The notes: a model not told the origin generated them from the sequence alone. 64,000 nt of DNA from Aidingimonas halophila (GCF_900106955.1 NZ_FNNI01000001.1:248001-312000), one strand, 5' to 3'. Positions 31,497 through 41,049 are shown, counted from the stretch's first letter. Numbers and translations are program-made.

Positions 31497-31871
31497 GATG
31501 ACTAAACCAAACTATCTATTTGATATTTTAGGGATTTTAACAAGCAAGCCTGTGCTATAACCTTCTTTGAGATAAGCGCCACGACCCACCTTACGTACAA
31601 TCCTACGTACAATTTCCGCATACCGGAGCCGCGATACTACCATGTCGCTTACAGGTGTCATCACTACCCTATCCGAATCAAGCATCTACGGGTGCTTTTC
31701 CCGTGAATTAGCTTGATCCCGGTATGGTCTGGTCAGCATTTCAAACGTAGCCAGGCCTGTCATGAAGCTTACCTCCTTCAAAACTTCGCCTGGGCTGGCA
31801 AGCCTACACAAGCATGACTAATCTCACCTTGAGGGTTATCCCTCAACTACCACAACTGACTGGAGGGTAAT
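31497..31871 (+). other. Non-coding stretch with three stem-loops and probable left prophage edge
   Basis: No gene is seen here. A tandem copy of TACGTACAAT lies near 31,597-31,618. Then come three stem-loops in a row: 31677-31717 (ATCAAGC/GCTTGAT around an inner ACGGG/CCCGT), 31751-31793 (CCAGGC/GCCTGG with inner GAAG/CTTC) and 31829-31846 (TTGAGGG/CCCTCAA). The small gene follows 26 bases later. The left phage attachment site should lie in or near this stretch, but I cannot place it because the right end is outside the window. Confidence 0.5.
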
Positions 31872-32042
31872 ATGGCTAAGGCCCCAATTGGCACTACAGC
31901 ACGCACGGGTGAGAACTGCCCAGAAAGTGGAGTATGGAGAAGCCAGGACGCTGCGAGTACGACCGCCCCCATTGCAAAAGGCAATAGGATGCCTCCTCAC
32001 AATGATAAAGCTGTGACCTGGAAGCTAGTCCAATATGCATAA
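31872..32042 (+). CDS. YjzC-like 56-residue small protein
   Basis: A strong GGAGGG site lies four bases before the ATG. The peptide (MAKAPIGTTARTGENCPESG onward) has a pattern of Gly, a PESGVW-like turn, a mid Lys-Gly, PPHNDKAVTW and an aromatic end that resembles the YjzC family of small uncharacterised proteins. It has one Cys, no signal and no membrane helix. It stands alone, opposite to the tail genes, between a structured leader and a strong terminator: a cargo-gene layout. Confidence 0.6.
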   Translation: MAKAPIGTTARTGENCPESGVWRSQDAASTTAPIAKGNRMPPHNDKAVTWKLVQYA

Positions 32043-32054
32043 CGGAGGCCGACC

Positions 32055-32091
32055 TTAAAGCGCCTCGGCCCTTAATGCCGGGGCGCTTTAA
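32055..32091. terminator. Bidirectional terminator at the end of the tail operon
   Basis: A 15-base stem with one G-T pair (TTAAAGCGCC TCGGC on the left) and a seven-base loop. A- and T-rich ends on both sides suit termination of the small rightward gene and of the leftward tail transcript. Confidence 0.85.
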
Positions 32092-32130
32092 GCAGCAACG
32101 AGTCGGACACGGGCCTGTAGGAAATCTCGA

Positions 32131-35085
32131 TCAATCCGGCACATTGTTGTCATCGTCATAAACTCGGGCATCGTAATTGATCGCAGTCACATTGACTCGC
32201 TCGAAGCCGCGAGGACTGATCGCCTGCACCAACACCGGGAATCTCCAGCGCTCGATGGTGCCGAAATAGACGTGAGGCGGTTCCTTTTGCGGGTCGATCT
32301 CAGGCACTGGATCACCGTCATGGGCCGCTAGAATCTGATAATCGTCCGCGCCTGGCTCTGCAGGAAATGGCCCCGCCAGAGTGCCGTCAGGACGACGCCA
32401 TGCCACGACGTGATCGGCATCACTGCCCCAATCCATTGGCTCACTCACGACCAGCAGATACTGCTCACCCTCATCGGCAACCATCTGCAGGATGCTCGAT
32501 TGCCCGTATCCCGGCACATCATCGATCACCGCGTCATAACTGAGATAGCGGCTGTTGAGCGCATCAAGCTCGGTGGCAAAGTCGTACTCCCAGCGCCGGT
32601 ATTTCAGTTCGCGCCGGCGACGCATCCCGATACGCCATGCCCTTGTTCGGCTCGTCACCCCCTCAAGCGTCACTTTCTCCGCTCTTACGCCCTGGTCGCC
32701 CGGCAGCCGACACTCGACGGTTTCCTCTGTCCATGAATCCGACGACACAAACTCGACATCCACGCCATCCGCATCATCCGGGCGGGGCGCTTGAGCCTTG
32801 CGCGTCGGCGGTGACAGCATATTTTGCTGCGAGTACGGGTGCTCGATCTCCTCACGCGGCTCGTCACGTGCGGGTCGCAATCGGCCGGCATCGATGGTCA
32901 GCTCGGCCATTCCGGCACGTAGGCAGCGGTTGATGCTTTCTTTGACGGTTGAGTCGTCCTTGGTCACGAAATCGAAAAAGTCGCCGCGTGCCTGCCAGGT
33001 ATCGTCGAGCCGTTCAAGCTCATCGAGATCGAGCTCGTCATCGGTATAACCCACACTCTTGGCGATATAGGCAAACCAAGGCGCGATATCGCGCGTAGCT
33101 TGTGGCTCCGTCCATCCGTCGCCGTCTCGCACCGGCAGCATCCGTGTCGACACGACCGAGATCTGATTTTCGGTCTGTGAAGCAATCGTGTCGGAGCCGT
33201 AGACCGTCATCGCCAGTGTCGTCACGCCCTCGTATGAGGTTTTGTCAGGCAGCCGGGAGCGCAGGCCATACCACTCAAGCTTGTCGAGCGATTGCGTCGA
33301 CGTATCTTCCTGGCTCGTCCGCCGTAGCCGGACCTCGGGCGTCATCTGTGAACCGAAATTCGTGGAGAACGTCCATCCTAGCTGATCGCGTGATTGCCCG
33401 ATCAGCGTCTCTGTGACCGACGTCCAAGCGGTGTCCCCGTAGTTGCGGTATTGCAACTCGACATTGCGCGAGCGAGAGAGGATCGCACCATCATCGGCTA
33501 TGCGTCCCAGACCGCTCGGTGCAAATATATCCCACTCGATACGGCTCGTTGTCTCGTTTTCCGGGCAGGCGAGATAGGGGCCGAGCCAGTCCGAGTTGAG
33601 GTCGTCGGTATCGACAGAGATCTCAAAGTCGCTGGTCGAGCCCTCTGCAAACCCACTCCAGCCAGTGTCGATCGAACCATCGGGATTCGTGCGAGAGACG
33701 ATCAATCCCCGGCGCGTGGTGTACGACTCATCGCTGCCGTAGTTGCCCTTCGTGATATTGGCAATGCCGGCAGTAACGTTTGTCAATTCACTGAGGCTAC
33801 CGTCTACCTCAATCTCTGTCGCGGTGATGTTGAGCACGCCATATTGCCCGGCATTCGGCGTACCGAATACCTCGATGGTATCGCCGATCTCGATGTTGAG
33901 CCCGGCGAATCCGCCCTCATTGGCACTTATCGTCTGCGCGACATCACTAAAACTCACCTGCCAATACTGAATGATGGCATCGATGATATAGCGCACACCG
34001 GTGATATCCACGGCTACGCTGTACTCGTCGGGCTCCAGAAACGCCTGAGGCTCGCCACCGGTCGAGTCGAGCGTCATCCCATCGGGGTCGCCGGAAACGA
34101 TCTCGTTGATAACATAGTTGCCGTCAATCGCGGTGTCGCCGCGTATTGTGATGGCGTCACCGTCACTCAGGCCACTGAAATCGCCCTGGAGAATGTCGCG
34201 CAGATAGTTGTCATTCTCGTCTTGCCCGCCATCGATCACGATCACGTCAGCGAACAGATCGACGATCAAGCGGAAACCGGTCTCCCAGTTCTGCGGGATC
34301 GTGCCTGACCCGCTCGGCAGCGTGATCGCCTGACCGCTGAAGTTGGCCGCACCGGCATTGAGCGCTGGGGTGACGACGTTGCCGCGATTCAGGCGAAGCC
34401 CGCTTGACCCTGTGCTGGGGCCGACCTCGGGCGCGTTGAACCAGTTGCGGTGTGCCTGGTGGCCGCTCACATTCTCGCCGGGATCGAACACCTGATAATC
34501 GACATCCTCGCCGAGCGATTCAATCGGTGTCGAGCCAATGCGGATCTCCATACCGTCACGGCTGAACTGTCCCTTGCCGATGCACAACAGGATATCGAGC
34601 GCCTGGTTTCGCTTATCGACGAAATAGCGGCGGGGCGCCGTCAGATAATCCGGCATACGCCGGTACCGACCAGCCTGCTCAGGAATTACATCGCCCAACT
34701 TGGGCTGGTTGCCTTCGGCAGTTACCTCGAGCAACTCGCGCCCGCGCTGCGATGACTGGTTACGCTGGCTGGGCATCGACGGCTTGAGCAGCAACGTTGC
34801 CGCCACTGCCGCCACGCCCGCGACCACGGCGGCGATCAGCAGCTCGGGGCCGCCTTTTGGCTGGGGGCGAATCTCGACACAACTATCGCGATCAATGCGG
34901 GTGGCTGACCACGCGCACGGCGGCACAACGTGCCCGTCTACAGCGATACTGATCGGCGGAACGTCTCTCGGTTCGTATCCCTCGACATGCGCGTACAGCC
35001 ACTGCTCAACAGTAACGCCGCTAGACTCATGGCGCTCCATCGGCTCGCCCGGCAGGTTACTGGGATAGACGAGTATCTGGCCCAT
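32131..35085 (-). CDS. TipJ-like tail tip / host specificity protein
   Basis: The last tail gene of the late operon, equivalent in position to lambda J. I start at MGQILVYPSNLPGEP (35085), eight bases after the NlpC/P60 gene. A Pro/Gly-rich N-terminus has a hydrophobic stretch (LLIAAVVAGVAAVAATLLL, about residues 83 to 101), as is usual in TipJ proteins. It is followed by beta-rich repeats and fibronectin-like regions. Length is 984. It probably forms the tail tip and receptor contact. I saw no variable repeat matching the DGR template here. Confidence 0.85.
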   Translation of the reverse strand: MGQILVYPSNLPGEPMERHESSGVTVEQWLYAHVEGYEPRDVPPISIAVDGHVVPPCAWSATRIDRDSCVEIRPQPKGGPELLIAAVVAGVAAVAATLLLKPSMPSQRNQSSQRGRELLEVTAEGNQPKLGDVIPEQAGRYRRMPDYLTAPRRYFVDKRNQALDILLCIGKGQFSRDGMEIRIGSTPIESLGEDVDYQVFDPGENVSGHQAHRNWFNAPEVGPSTGSSGLRLNRGNVVTPALNAGAANFSGQAITLPSGSGTIPQNWETGFRLIVDLFADVIVIDGGQDENDNYLRDILQGDFSGLSDGDAITIRGDTAIDGNYVINEIVSGDPDGMTLDSTGGEPQAFLEPDEYSVAVDITGVRYIIDAIIQYWQVSFSDVAQTISANEGGFAGLNIEIGDTIEVFGTPNAGQYGVLNITATEIEVDGSLSELTNVTAGIANITKGNYGSDESYTTRRGLIVSRTNPDGSIDTGWSGFAEGSTSDFEISVDTDDLNSDWLGPYLACPENETTSRIEWDIFAPSGLGRIADDGAILSRSRNVELQYRNYGDTAWTSVTETLIGQSRDQLGWTFSTNFGSQMTPEVRLRRTSQEDTSTQSLDKLEWYGLRSRLPDKTSYEGVTTLAMTVYGSDTIASQTENQISVVSTRMLPVRDGDGWTEPQATRDIAPWFAYIAKSVGYTDDELDLDELERLDDTWQARGDFFDFVTKDDSTVKESINRCLRAGMAELTIDAGRLRPARDEPREEIEHPYSQQNMLSPPTRKAQAPRPDDADGVDVEFVSSDSWTEETVECRLPGDQGVRAEKVTLEGVTSRTRAWRIGMRRRRELKYRRWEYDFATELDALNSRYLSYDAVIDDVPGYGQSSILQMVADEGEQYLLVVSEPMDWGSDADHVVAWRRPDGTLAGPFPAEPGADDYQILAAHDGDPVPEIDPQKEPPHVYFGTIERWRFPVLVQAISPRGFERVNVTAINYDARVYDDDNNVPD

Positions 35086-35093
35086 GCGGGCTC

Positions 35094-35504
35094 CTATGCA
35101 TAATAGATAATGGTCAGGTACTGGCGTTCGAATGCGGCCACTGAGAGCCAACGAGGGCCGGTCGATGCGCTGGTTTCCAGCACGCCTCGGCGGCCATCCA
35201 GATCAACACACACGGCGACGTGCGTGCATAACGGCTCGTCACCGTGCTTTTTCCAGACGGTCGCTATCGCACCCGGCGACCATTTTTTCCCCGGTGTAAA
35301 CGCCCCCGCCTCATGGCGACACGCCTCGGTCAAACCCCGCTTGTCGTCAGCGCTGATACCGCCGTAACTCGGCAGCAATGGCAGCCCGTAAACCTCATGG
35401 CGTATCGCTCGCGTGAGTCCGTAGCAGTCATACTGCCGTTGGCCTGACACGACATCGCCGCGCCCGCCATCGAGGTAGGCGCTATCCAGATAGGGTTGGA
35501 GCAT
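35094..35504 (-). CDS. NlpC/P60-family tail assembly protein
   Basis: A 136-residue cysteine peptidase-like protein. The active Cys is in YDCYGLTRAI and the likely catalytic His in CTHVAVCVDLDGRRGVLET. It corresponds to lambda gpK-like tail tip proteins that may trim peptidoglycan during DNA entry. It is placed between the DUF1833 and TipJ genes, as in many siphophages. Confidence 0.85.
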   Translation of the reverse strand: MLQPYLDSAYLDGGRGDVVSGQRQYDCYGLTRAIRHEVYGLPLLPSYGGISADDKRGLTEACRHEAGAFTPGKKWSPGAIATVWKKHGDEPLCTHVAVCVDLDGRRGVLETSASTGPRWLSVAAFERQYLTIIYYA

Positions 35505-35507
35505 AAA

Positions 35508-36002
35508 TCAGCCGATATAACGCAGGCCCGGCGCGAACGTGGCGGTGTACCGATCACGCGGCCATGCAGTGTTGATGATGTCTTGAAAACTCGCCGTCAC
35601 CTGCACCGTCGATCCCTCGAATTGCGGTTCGACGAGCACCATTTTCAGCGGCGGTTCGGCAGGCTCGGAAAGCTGGTCGGCAATGTACGAGCGATAGATC
35701 ACATCGATCTGGCCACCCGCCTCCAGTGCGCGGTCGATAGCGTCCTGAGCAATGCCGGTGACATTCTCGATGGCGAACTGGAGATTCTGCTGGCCCGACG
35801 GGTCACGCGACGGCAGCGAGATATCCAGCCCCGACCCCTGAAACGTCACCTCTTCGCCGGTTTCCAGGGTGACCGTATGGTCTTCGAACCCCGTGCAGGT
35901 CAGGATCGGGCCATCAGGAAACGACGGGTGGCTGATTTCCAAGGTCGGAATCAGCACTTCATCGACCGGGGCCGAGGCGTAGAGGGTTGAGAGGATGGTC
36001 AT
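35508..36002 (-). CDS. DUF1833-family minor tail protein
   Basis: A 164-residue beta-rich protein with the family start (LSTLYASAPVDEVLIPTLEI) and the central GEEVTFQGSGLDISLPSRD segment. DUF1833 proteins lie between the tape measure and the tail tip in lambda-like siphophages. The exact role is unknown. It is three bases upstream of the NlpC/P60 gene. Confidence 0.75.
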   Translation of the reverse strand: MTILSTLYASAPVDEVLIPTLEISHPSFPDGPILTCTGFEDHTVTLETGEEVTFQGSGLDISLPSRDPSGQQNLQFAIENVTGIAQDAIDRALEAGGQIDVIYRSYIADQLSEPAEPPLKMVLVEPQFEGSTVQVTASFQDIINTAWPRDRYTATFAPGLRYIG

Positions 36003-36025
36003 TTAAATTTCATCTTTTAAAACAT

Positions 36026-37798
36026 TTATGCATCGTAGAAATCATAAATTATATCTCTCACCCGAGAGCTTGATCCTGCGATCTTAGATCGAGAATAGCG
36101 AGTACCGAATACACGTATACCACCATTCCCGCCAGGGCTGGAATCATCAACATCAATATCGTAGGTATCATTTTCCAGATATCCGCCAAGCATATTGACA
36201 CGTATCGCGGGTGTTCCATCGGATTCTCCCGCAACTCTGACTCCTCTATTGTTACCCTCTCCTCTGCATCCATGTAGATCAACATGTTCCAGTCCTCTGA
36301 ATTGGAACCCTGTTGCGTTAGCGTCAGACCTGCATTTATCGAGCACGTTATCGTTGGCTCGTCGAGTTCCAGAATTCGTAATATCCCCGTCAAAATAGAA
36401 TCCTCTATTATCAAATCCTATTGTCTGAACTTGTACAAAATCGTTTTTATAAACCCCATAATCTTCTTCGGCTTCAACTTTAACACCGTCAGTACAAGTG
36501 CCAATGTTCCTGAACAAAACTTTCTCTATAATGCACTCCCTGCAACCCTTAAGGTATAGTGCTGATTCACCTCCACCGCTAATCTCAACGTAAAGATCAC
36601 GCATCGATGCACCACGTAACGGATCATTAGCATTCCCTATAATCTCGAATGTGTTTCCTGAGCCGTTATAAACAATCTTGGTACCGGAGCCATTAATGCT
36701 GCACCCATGTCCCTTAATAATGCCGCCAGATAATAATGGTAGTTTACTGTCCATTCTGATTTCGCCTTGCGGCAAAAGAAGCATACCTGGAGATGCGTAA
36801 CTGTAAGCGGCTTGCAGCTCTGACGATCTATCGATATTGTCACCAGTAGTCACCCCCCACCATTGGGCGAGATAGTAACCATCAACTATCGTCTCCCATG
36901 CTCCAGAAGCACCAGTGGCATCACTATCGGGAGCAACCCACGCGCCCTCACCGGGATCGCTGCTGACCTCGGACGATCTGTCTCCCGATCTCCATCGCAA
37001 TGTGCGCGCCCGCTCGGTCATGCCAATAATACATGACTGCCCATCCTCAAGGGCGCTCACAGGTATTGTTCTAAGCGCCCCTTGAGTTATCGCATGGATA
37101 GTCCGGTGGTTTAACGCTTTGGCTGTTGTTTGAGTTCCGTCGTTTAATTGTTGTGTCTGTTCAACCCACCCTTCACTCGTCGCATCCCATCGATATCGGC
37201 TGCCATTCAAGACATTCGCTTGCTGTCCGTCATTGAGGCTCGTTGTATCGTACGACTCCATATCGGAAACGGAATCGAATTTTAAAACGACATCTTTAAC
37301 CTGTGTTCTCTTACCAAGCGCAGCATTAAGCGATTCATTACCTGAATTAGTGCTAACGGATACTAGATCACCGCCCTGACTAGCATCACCCAATTCCTGA
37401 CGTAAATTCGCATCTCCCACCGACACAAACCGAGTCTCATCATCACCATCCCACGTACCTGTCGTCGTGTACGGCAGATCAAGATCGGCTTTCGCGCGGT
37501 AAAACTCACCGTCCTTGGTGAATATCTCGTTGCGGGCCTCGATATCAAGCGGACCATCGGCATCGTAGTCCTCGTATGCGCCATCCGTACCGGTACCGAC
37601 ATACCCACTATTCGCCAGAAAATCCTGAAAATCTTGCTCCATTCCCCACCAGGTCTTGCGATCATTGCCTAGCCGATCCTTGTGCGACCTTTCGCTCTGG
37701 TTGTTCGTGAGCTCATCGAGGTTTTGCGCGTTGTCGTAAAGGTCGCGCGCGTCGGTGGAGCCGATCTCGTTGCCGGTGTTGAATTTCGTCATGGTCAT
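36026..37798 (-). CDS. Tailspike with right-handed beta-helix domain
   Basis: A 590-residue protein. The N-terminus (about residues 1 to 120) is an acidic virion-attachment-like segment. A middle part includes TTSLNDGQQANVLNGSRYRW and the SDATGASGAWETIVDG stalk. The C-terminal half from about residue 320 reads as a parallel beta-helix (repeats of short strands with N, G and V, such as SALYLKGCRECIIEKVLFRN). Such domains in phage spikes often cut surface polysaccharide, but I cannot identify catalytic residues. The DNA coding the C-terminal half is clearly richer in A and T than its neighbours, a sign of module exchange. Confidence 0.75.
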   Translation of the reverse strand: MTMTKFNTGNEIGSTDARDLYDNAQNLDELTNNQSERSHKDRLGNDRKTWWGMEQDFQDFLANSGYVGTGTDGAYEDYDADGPLDIEARNEIFTKDGEFYRAKADLDLPYTTTGTWDGDDETRFVSVGDANLRQELGDASQGGDLVSVSTNSGNESLNAALGKRTQVKDVVLKFDSVSDMESYDTTSLNDGQQANVLNGSRYRWDATSEGWVEQTQQLNDGTQTTAKALNHRTIHAITQGALRTIPVSALEDGQSCIIGMTERARTLRWRSGDRSSEVSSDPGEGAWVAPDSDATGASGAWETIVDGYYLAQWWGVTTGDNIDRSSELQAAYSYASPGMLLLPQGEIRMDSKLPLLSGGIIKGHGCSINGSGTKIVYNGSGNTFEIIGNANDPLRGASMRDLYVEISGGGESALYLKGCRECIIEKVLFRNIGTCTDGVKVEAEEDYGVYKNDFVQVQTIGFDNRGFYFDGDITNSGTRRANDNVLDKCRSDANATGFQFRGLEHVDLHGCRGEGNNRGVRVAGESDGTPAIRVNMLGGYLENDTYDIDVDDSSPGGNGGIRVFGTRYSRSKIAGSSSRVRDIIYDFYDA

Positions 37799-37813
37799 AC
37801 CTCAAACGAAAAA

Positions 37814-37831
37814 CCCCGCTCGAGGGCGGGG
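37814..37831 (-). terminator. Terminator just upstream of the tailspike gene
   Basis: A CCCCGC/GCGGGG stem, six-base loop, followed on the minus strand by five T. It lies between the minor tail gene at 37,857 and the tailspike start, and may mark the insertion edge of the tailspike module. Confidence 0.65.
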
Positions 37832-37856
37832 CAAGGAGGATTTGAAATTGTGGGTG

Positions 37857-38318
37857 TCAGTCAGCAGGCCACTCGCGGTTCATGGCCTGATCGAAGATGG
37901 ATTGATAGAGAATGAAATTGGGCAGATGGATCACATAACTGCTATCCACGGTCTGGCGTTCGCGGATTTCGAGCTCGGCGCTTATTCGCCAGTGCCCGAT
38001 CCCGAGTAAATCCGGGCCGTCATACATGCCGGCAAAGCGCGCCACATACGGCTTGAGGCCGACCGGCGTCTTGATCGTGACGTTGAACCACGCCGCGCCG
38101 TCGCTGATAGCGTAGCGAAACCAGCCCTCGAACAGCTGCGCTTCGACTTCGGATAGCACCCAGGAAACGCTGACCGTTGTCGGCACCGAGGTGAACCGTC
38201 GGCGCTGGCGGGCGCGACCGCTGGCCAGCTCGGTACGCAGCAGCGGTGATACGTGCTCCAGGCCATACCCCTCGCGCTGCGGCAAGGGTAGGTCAGCGGG
38301 GAAATCGATATCTGCCAT
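37857..38318 (-). CDS. Minor tail protein of unknown family
   Basis: A 153-residue protein starting MADIDFPADLPLPQREGYG, with a central VSWVLSEVEAQLFEGWFRYAI segment. The position between the tape measure and DUF1833 genes, one base of overlap with the tape measure stop, and the many aromatic residues suggest a distal tail or baseplate-like component. I cannot name the family with certainty. Confidence 0.6.
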   Translation of the reverse strand: MADIDFPADLPLPQREGYGLEHVSPLLRTELASGRARQRRRFTSVPTTVSVSWVLSEVEAQLFEGWFRYAISDGAAWFNVTIKTPVGLKPYVARFAGMYDGPDLLGIGHWRISAELEIRERQTVDSSYVIHLPNFILYQSIFDQAMNREWPAD

Positions 38319-40654
38319 TATTTGCCCTGTGTGCTAAGCCCGTATTTGCGCGACAGCGCGCCATGCACTCGGCCATCGCCGAAGATGTCGGCCACGACAA
38401 CATCAACGATATGACGCCCGTCCTGGTCCTGCCGACGTTGGGTCTGTCCCGCTCGGGAGGAATCCTCGATGAGATTGATAATGGGCGCATCCGATCCCGA
38501 ACCATGACCCTCTTGGCTGGCCAGGAAGCCATCGAGCTTATCGGACTGCGGTGAGCTCATGACGCGCTCACCCTTATCGAGCAACCAGGTGCCTTCGTTG
38601 GGCACATTGTCGATACCGTCGTGCGCCATGCCAGAAAGGCTACCGAACGATGCCATGCCCTGGCTGAGCGCCATGGTTGAAGCAATACCGGTGGCAGCAG
38701 GTGCCGCATTACCGCCTAGCGTAGCGAGCGAGGCGAGAGCCGCCGCCGGGGCGTAGGCAGCGGCAATGGATGACCCCGTTGTCGCGGCCTGGGTGACGGC
38801 CTGCGTCTGGCCTTGGCGACCTACCAGCATTTGCACAGCTTGATACGCCAGCCACTGCGCTGCCATCTCGCCCAACGCCCTGACCAGGGTCCGCGATACC
38901 CCGTCGAGCAGGCTGTACATCGCATCGCCGAAATTTTCGCTGTCGAAGATCATCGACTCGAAGGCTTCACCAAAGCCGCGTTGGAACGATTCCGCCGTAT
39001 TCGCCGCCATGGCATCGAAATCGGTGAATGCCGTTTCCGCACTTTCCAGCCAACGATCCCAGCCCGACTGCTCTTCATCCATGCCGGACATGTCACGCTG
39101 GCCAATCTGCCCACCGAAGCCGCCTTCCAGACCACCCGGCACACCCATGCCTTGGCCATAGGCATCAGAGGGAGAACGGTCGCTAAGCACAGATTCACGC
39201 AACCGCTGCTGGGCTTCTGCAAGGTCATCCACGGCCCCTGCTGCATCGGCCTTGGCGAGAAGTTCCATGTCCTCGCGGAACTCTCGCTGCGCAGCGATAA
39301 CGGGGTATAGCTCATCGATCAGCGATTCATAAGATTCTCGCTGCTTCTCAAGCTCCTCGCTCGTTTCACCGCCACCCAACGCCGTTCCACCAGGGTCGCT
39401 GAGCATCGAGCCATTGCGGTATTCGTCGGCGATCTGTTGGCGCTTGCGATCAACGTCATCCAGGTAGTCAAGCAATCCCTCGCTGGGAGGTGGCGCACCG
39501 TAGGCCTCAGCAAGATCCTGCCTAGCTTCTTCCGCAAGTTTAGCGATCTCATCACGCGCCGATCTGACATTCTGCGCGTAACCGGAATCCGAGAAACTGT
39601 CGATCAGGGGAATATCATCAATCCCCGGGATCCGGTTAAATCCGCTGATGACATCATTGATGCCGCCGGCAATGAAATCCAGCGCCCCGGTAGCCGCATT
39701 CGTGATCTCTGCAAACACGGCGGTATAGGCCTGGCCCATGGTATAGGCGAAGGTGCGCAACGCCTTGGCGGCTAACAGGAATTTGTCAAGGGCATCGAGA
39801 ACGGGGGCAGTGCTTTCAACGACAGTGCGCAGAGATCGGCTGAACGCTTCACCGAAATCATCGGCACTGTCCACGCCCTCACTCAACTCGTCAGCGACCA
39901 CGCTCAGATATGGTGCTAATTCAGCGGCCACCACATCGCTCATGTTGCTCATGATGCCGGTGATGCGATCAAACTGCCTGCCGAATTCCTCAAGTTGAGC
40001 GATATCCAGATCACTGAGCACCAATCCCAGTTGATCCGCCTCGTTGGCCATCTCCCGGAATCGTTCACCCCCATTGCGCAGTAGAGGAATCAATGCCGTG
40101 GTGTCGCTAGCAATAGCCTCCAAGTAGAAGGTCATGTCTTGCTGAGACAGATTGGCACGCTCCAGACTGTCGTAGTAGAGCTGTAGAGCCTGAGGGCCTG
40201 ATAAGTCCCGGAATTGTTGAGCTGTTACTCCAATCTGGGGGGCGATATTCTCGAAGAAATCCGCCATTGGCCCGCCGCCAGTGGCGAGGAAATCACCGAC
40301 GCGATCATTGACATCCTTGAGGATATCAGCAAGCTTGCCTTGCTCGACGCCGACGGTCTGCGCGGCATACGCGTTTCGCTGAAACTCCTGGGTACCTGCA
40401 TTAGCAAGCTGTGCCTGGTTGCGCAGTTCGCGCGCATTACTGGCCGCATTTTGCGTGAATGCGACCAACGATCCACCGGCTGCCGTTGCCGCGGCTGCCG
40501 TTGCCGTAATGACAGAGGATGCCCTTCGCACGGACCTGGCAATTTCAGACATATCGCGCTTAGCAGCACGCTGGGCCTGATTCATCGGCCCAGTGAATCC
40601 CCCGATTTTAGCAACAAGATCGAGGGTGAGCTGCCCAAGTGAGCGAACGGCCAT
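38318..40654 (-). CDS. Tail tape measure protein
   Basis: A 778-residue protein, mostly helix, with coiled coil and Ala-rich stretches (MNQAQRAAKRDMSEIARSVRRA near the start; ITATAAAATAAGGSL) and a C-terminal hydrophobic Ala/Gly region (AAAYAPAAALASLATLGGNAA). I start at MAVRSLGQLTLDLVA; five more codons are open. Tape measures set tail length; by the usual rule of about 0.15 nm per residue this tail would be near 120 nm, an estimate only. Confidence 0.88.
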   Translation of the reverse strand: MAVRSLGQLTLDLVAKIGGFTGPMNQAQRAAKRDMSEIARSVRRASSVITATAAAATAAGGSLVAFTQNAASNARELRNQAQLANAGTQEFQRNAYAAQTVGVEQGKLADILKDVNDRVGDFLATGGGPMADFFENIAPQIGVTAQQFRDLSGPQALQLYYDSLERANLSQQDMTFYLEAIASDTTALIPLLRNGGERFREMANEADQLGLVLSDLDIAQLEEFGRQFDRITGIMSNMSDVVAAELAPYLSVVADELSEGVDSADDFGEAFSRSLRTVVESTAPVLDALDKFLLAAKALRTFAYTMGQAYTAVFAEITNAATGALDFIAGGINDVISGFNRIPGIDDIPLIDSFSDSGYAQNVRSARDEIAKLAEEARQDLAEAYGAPPPSEGLLDYLDDVDRKRQQIADEYRNGSMLSDPGGTALGGGETSEELEKQRESYESLIDELYPVIAAQREFREDMELLAKADAAGAVDDLAEAQQRLRESVLSDRSPSDAYGQGMGVPGGLEGGFGGQIGQRDMSGMDEEQSGWDRWLESAETAFTDFDAMAANTAESFQRGFGEAFESMIFDSENFGDAMYSLLDGVSRTLVRALGEMAAQWLAYQAVQMLVGRQGQTQAVTQAATTGSSIAAAYAPAAALASLATLGGNAAPAATGIASTMALSQGMASFGSLSGMAHDGIDNVPNEGTWLLDKGERVMSSPQSDKLDGFLASQEGHGSGSDAPIINLIEDSSRAGQTQRRQDQDGRHIVDVVVADIFGDGRVHGALSRKYGLSTQGK

Positions 40655-40674
40655 ACCATCTCCTGGCAAAAGAA

Positions 40675-40694
40675 AAGCCGCCCGGCGGCGGCTT
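40675..40694 (-). terminator. Terminator at the end of the immunity gene
   Basis: A perfect 8-base stem (AAGCCGCC with its complement) overlaps the stop codon of the immunity gene and is followed on the minus strand by TTTTCTTTT. It separates this gene from the tape measure gene, as expected for a moron (an independently transcribed cargo gene). Confidence 0.8.
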
Positions 40695-41049
40695 ATTCGG
40701 TCTGTTCGGTAGGGCCGTCAGGCGGCCCTGTTTCCTGCGATTGATATCCCCATAACAGCAATATCGCTAGTACAGCGATCACCGCTATCCACACCCTGGC
40801 GCGCGACAAATGCGCTGACGATTCCTCGATACTACGCGGCTGACGTTCTTCACCACTTGGCGAACTGACCGATCCGGGTTGACGAGTCATCGCCCACACC
40901 AACGCGACAACCCAACCAATCAGCGTCCATCCCAGCAATAGATTCAGCACCGTTATGGCAAGCGTGTTGTGGTGCTGCCGCGCAGCTCCGACGATCGTTG
41001 GCAACATATAGCCACCGACCATGACAATAAGCAGAACCAGCGATTCCAT
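40693..41049 (-). CDS. Superinfection immunity (Imm-type) membrane protein
   Basis: A 118-residue protein whose N-terminal half has two close membrane helices: MESLVLLIVMVGGYMLPTIV and LAITVLNLLLGWTLIGWVVALVWA. The LP, the HHN and the LNLLLGWTLIGW motifs match the T4 Imm-like superinfection family. A third helix lies near residues 83 to 100. Such proteins block DNA entry of related phages at the inner membrane. A strong AGGAGG site precedes the ATG and a terminator follows. Confidence 0.75.
   Translation of the reverse strand: MESLVLLIVMVGGYMLPTIVGAARQHHNTLAITVLNLLLGWTLIGWVVALVWAMTRQPGSVSSPSGEERQPRSIEESSAHLSRARVWIAVIAVLAILLLWGYQSQETGPPDGPTEQTE

Noticed and set aside
31590-31625. Tandem TACGTACAAT as attL
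   Set aside because: The second copy needed for an att pair would be at the right prophage end outside the window, so the assignment cannot be supported.
33394-34308. A 304-codon plus-strand frame
   Set aside because: It is antisense to the TipJ-like gene and shows no domain.
36026-37798. Tailspike or TipJ as DGR target
   Set aside because: I looked for the TR-like GC-rich 3' end and the AWGQ/YWSST region in these genes and found none; only the two genes at 61,175-62,521 match.
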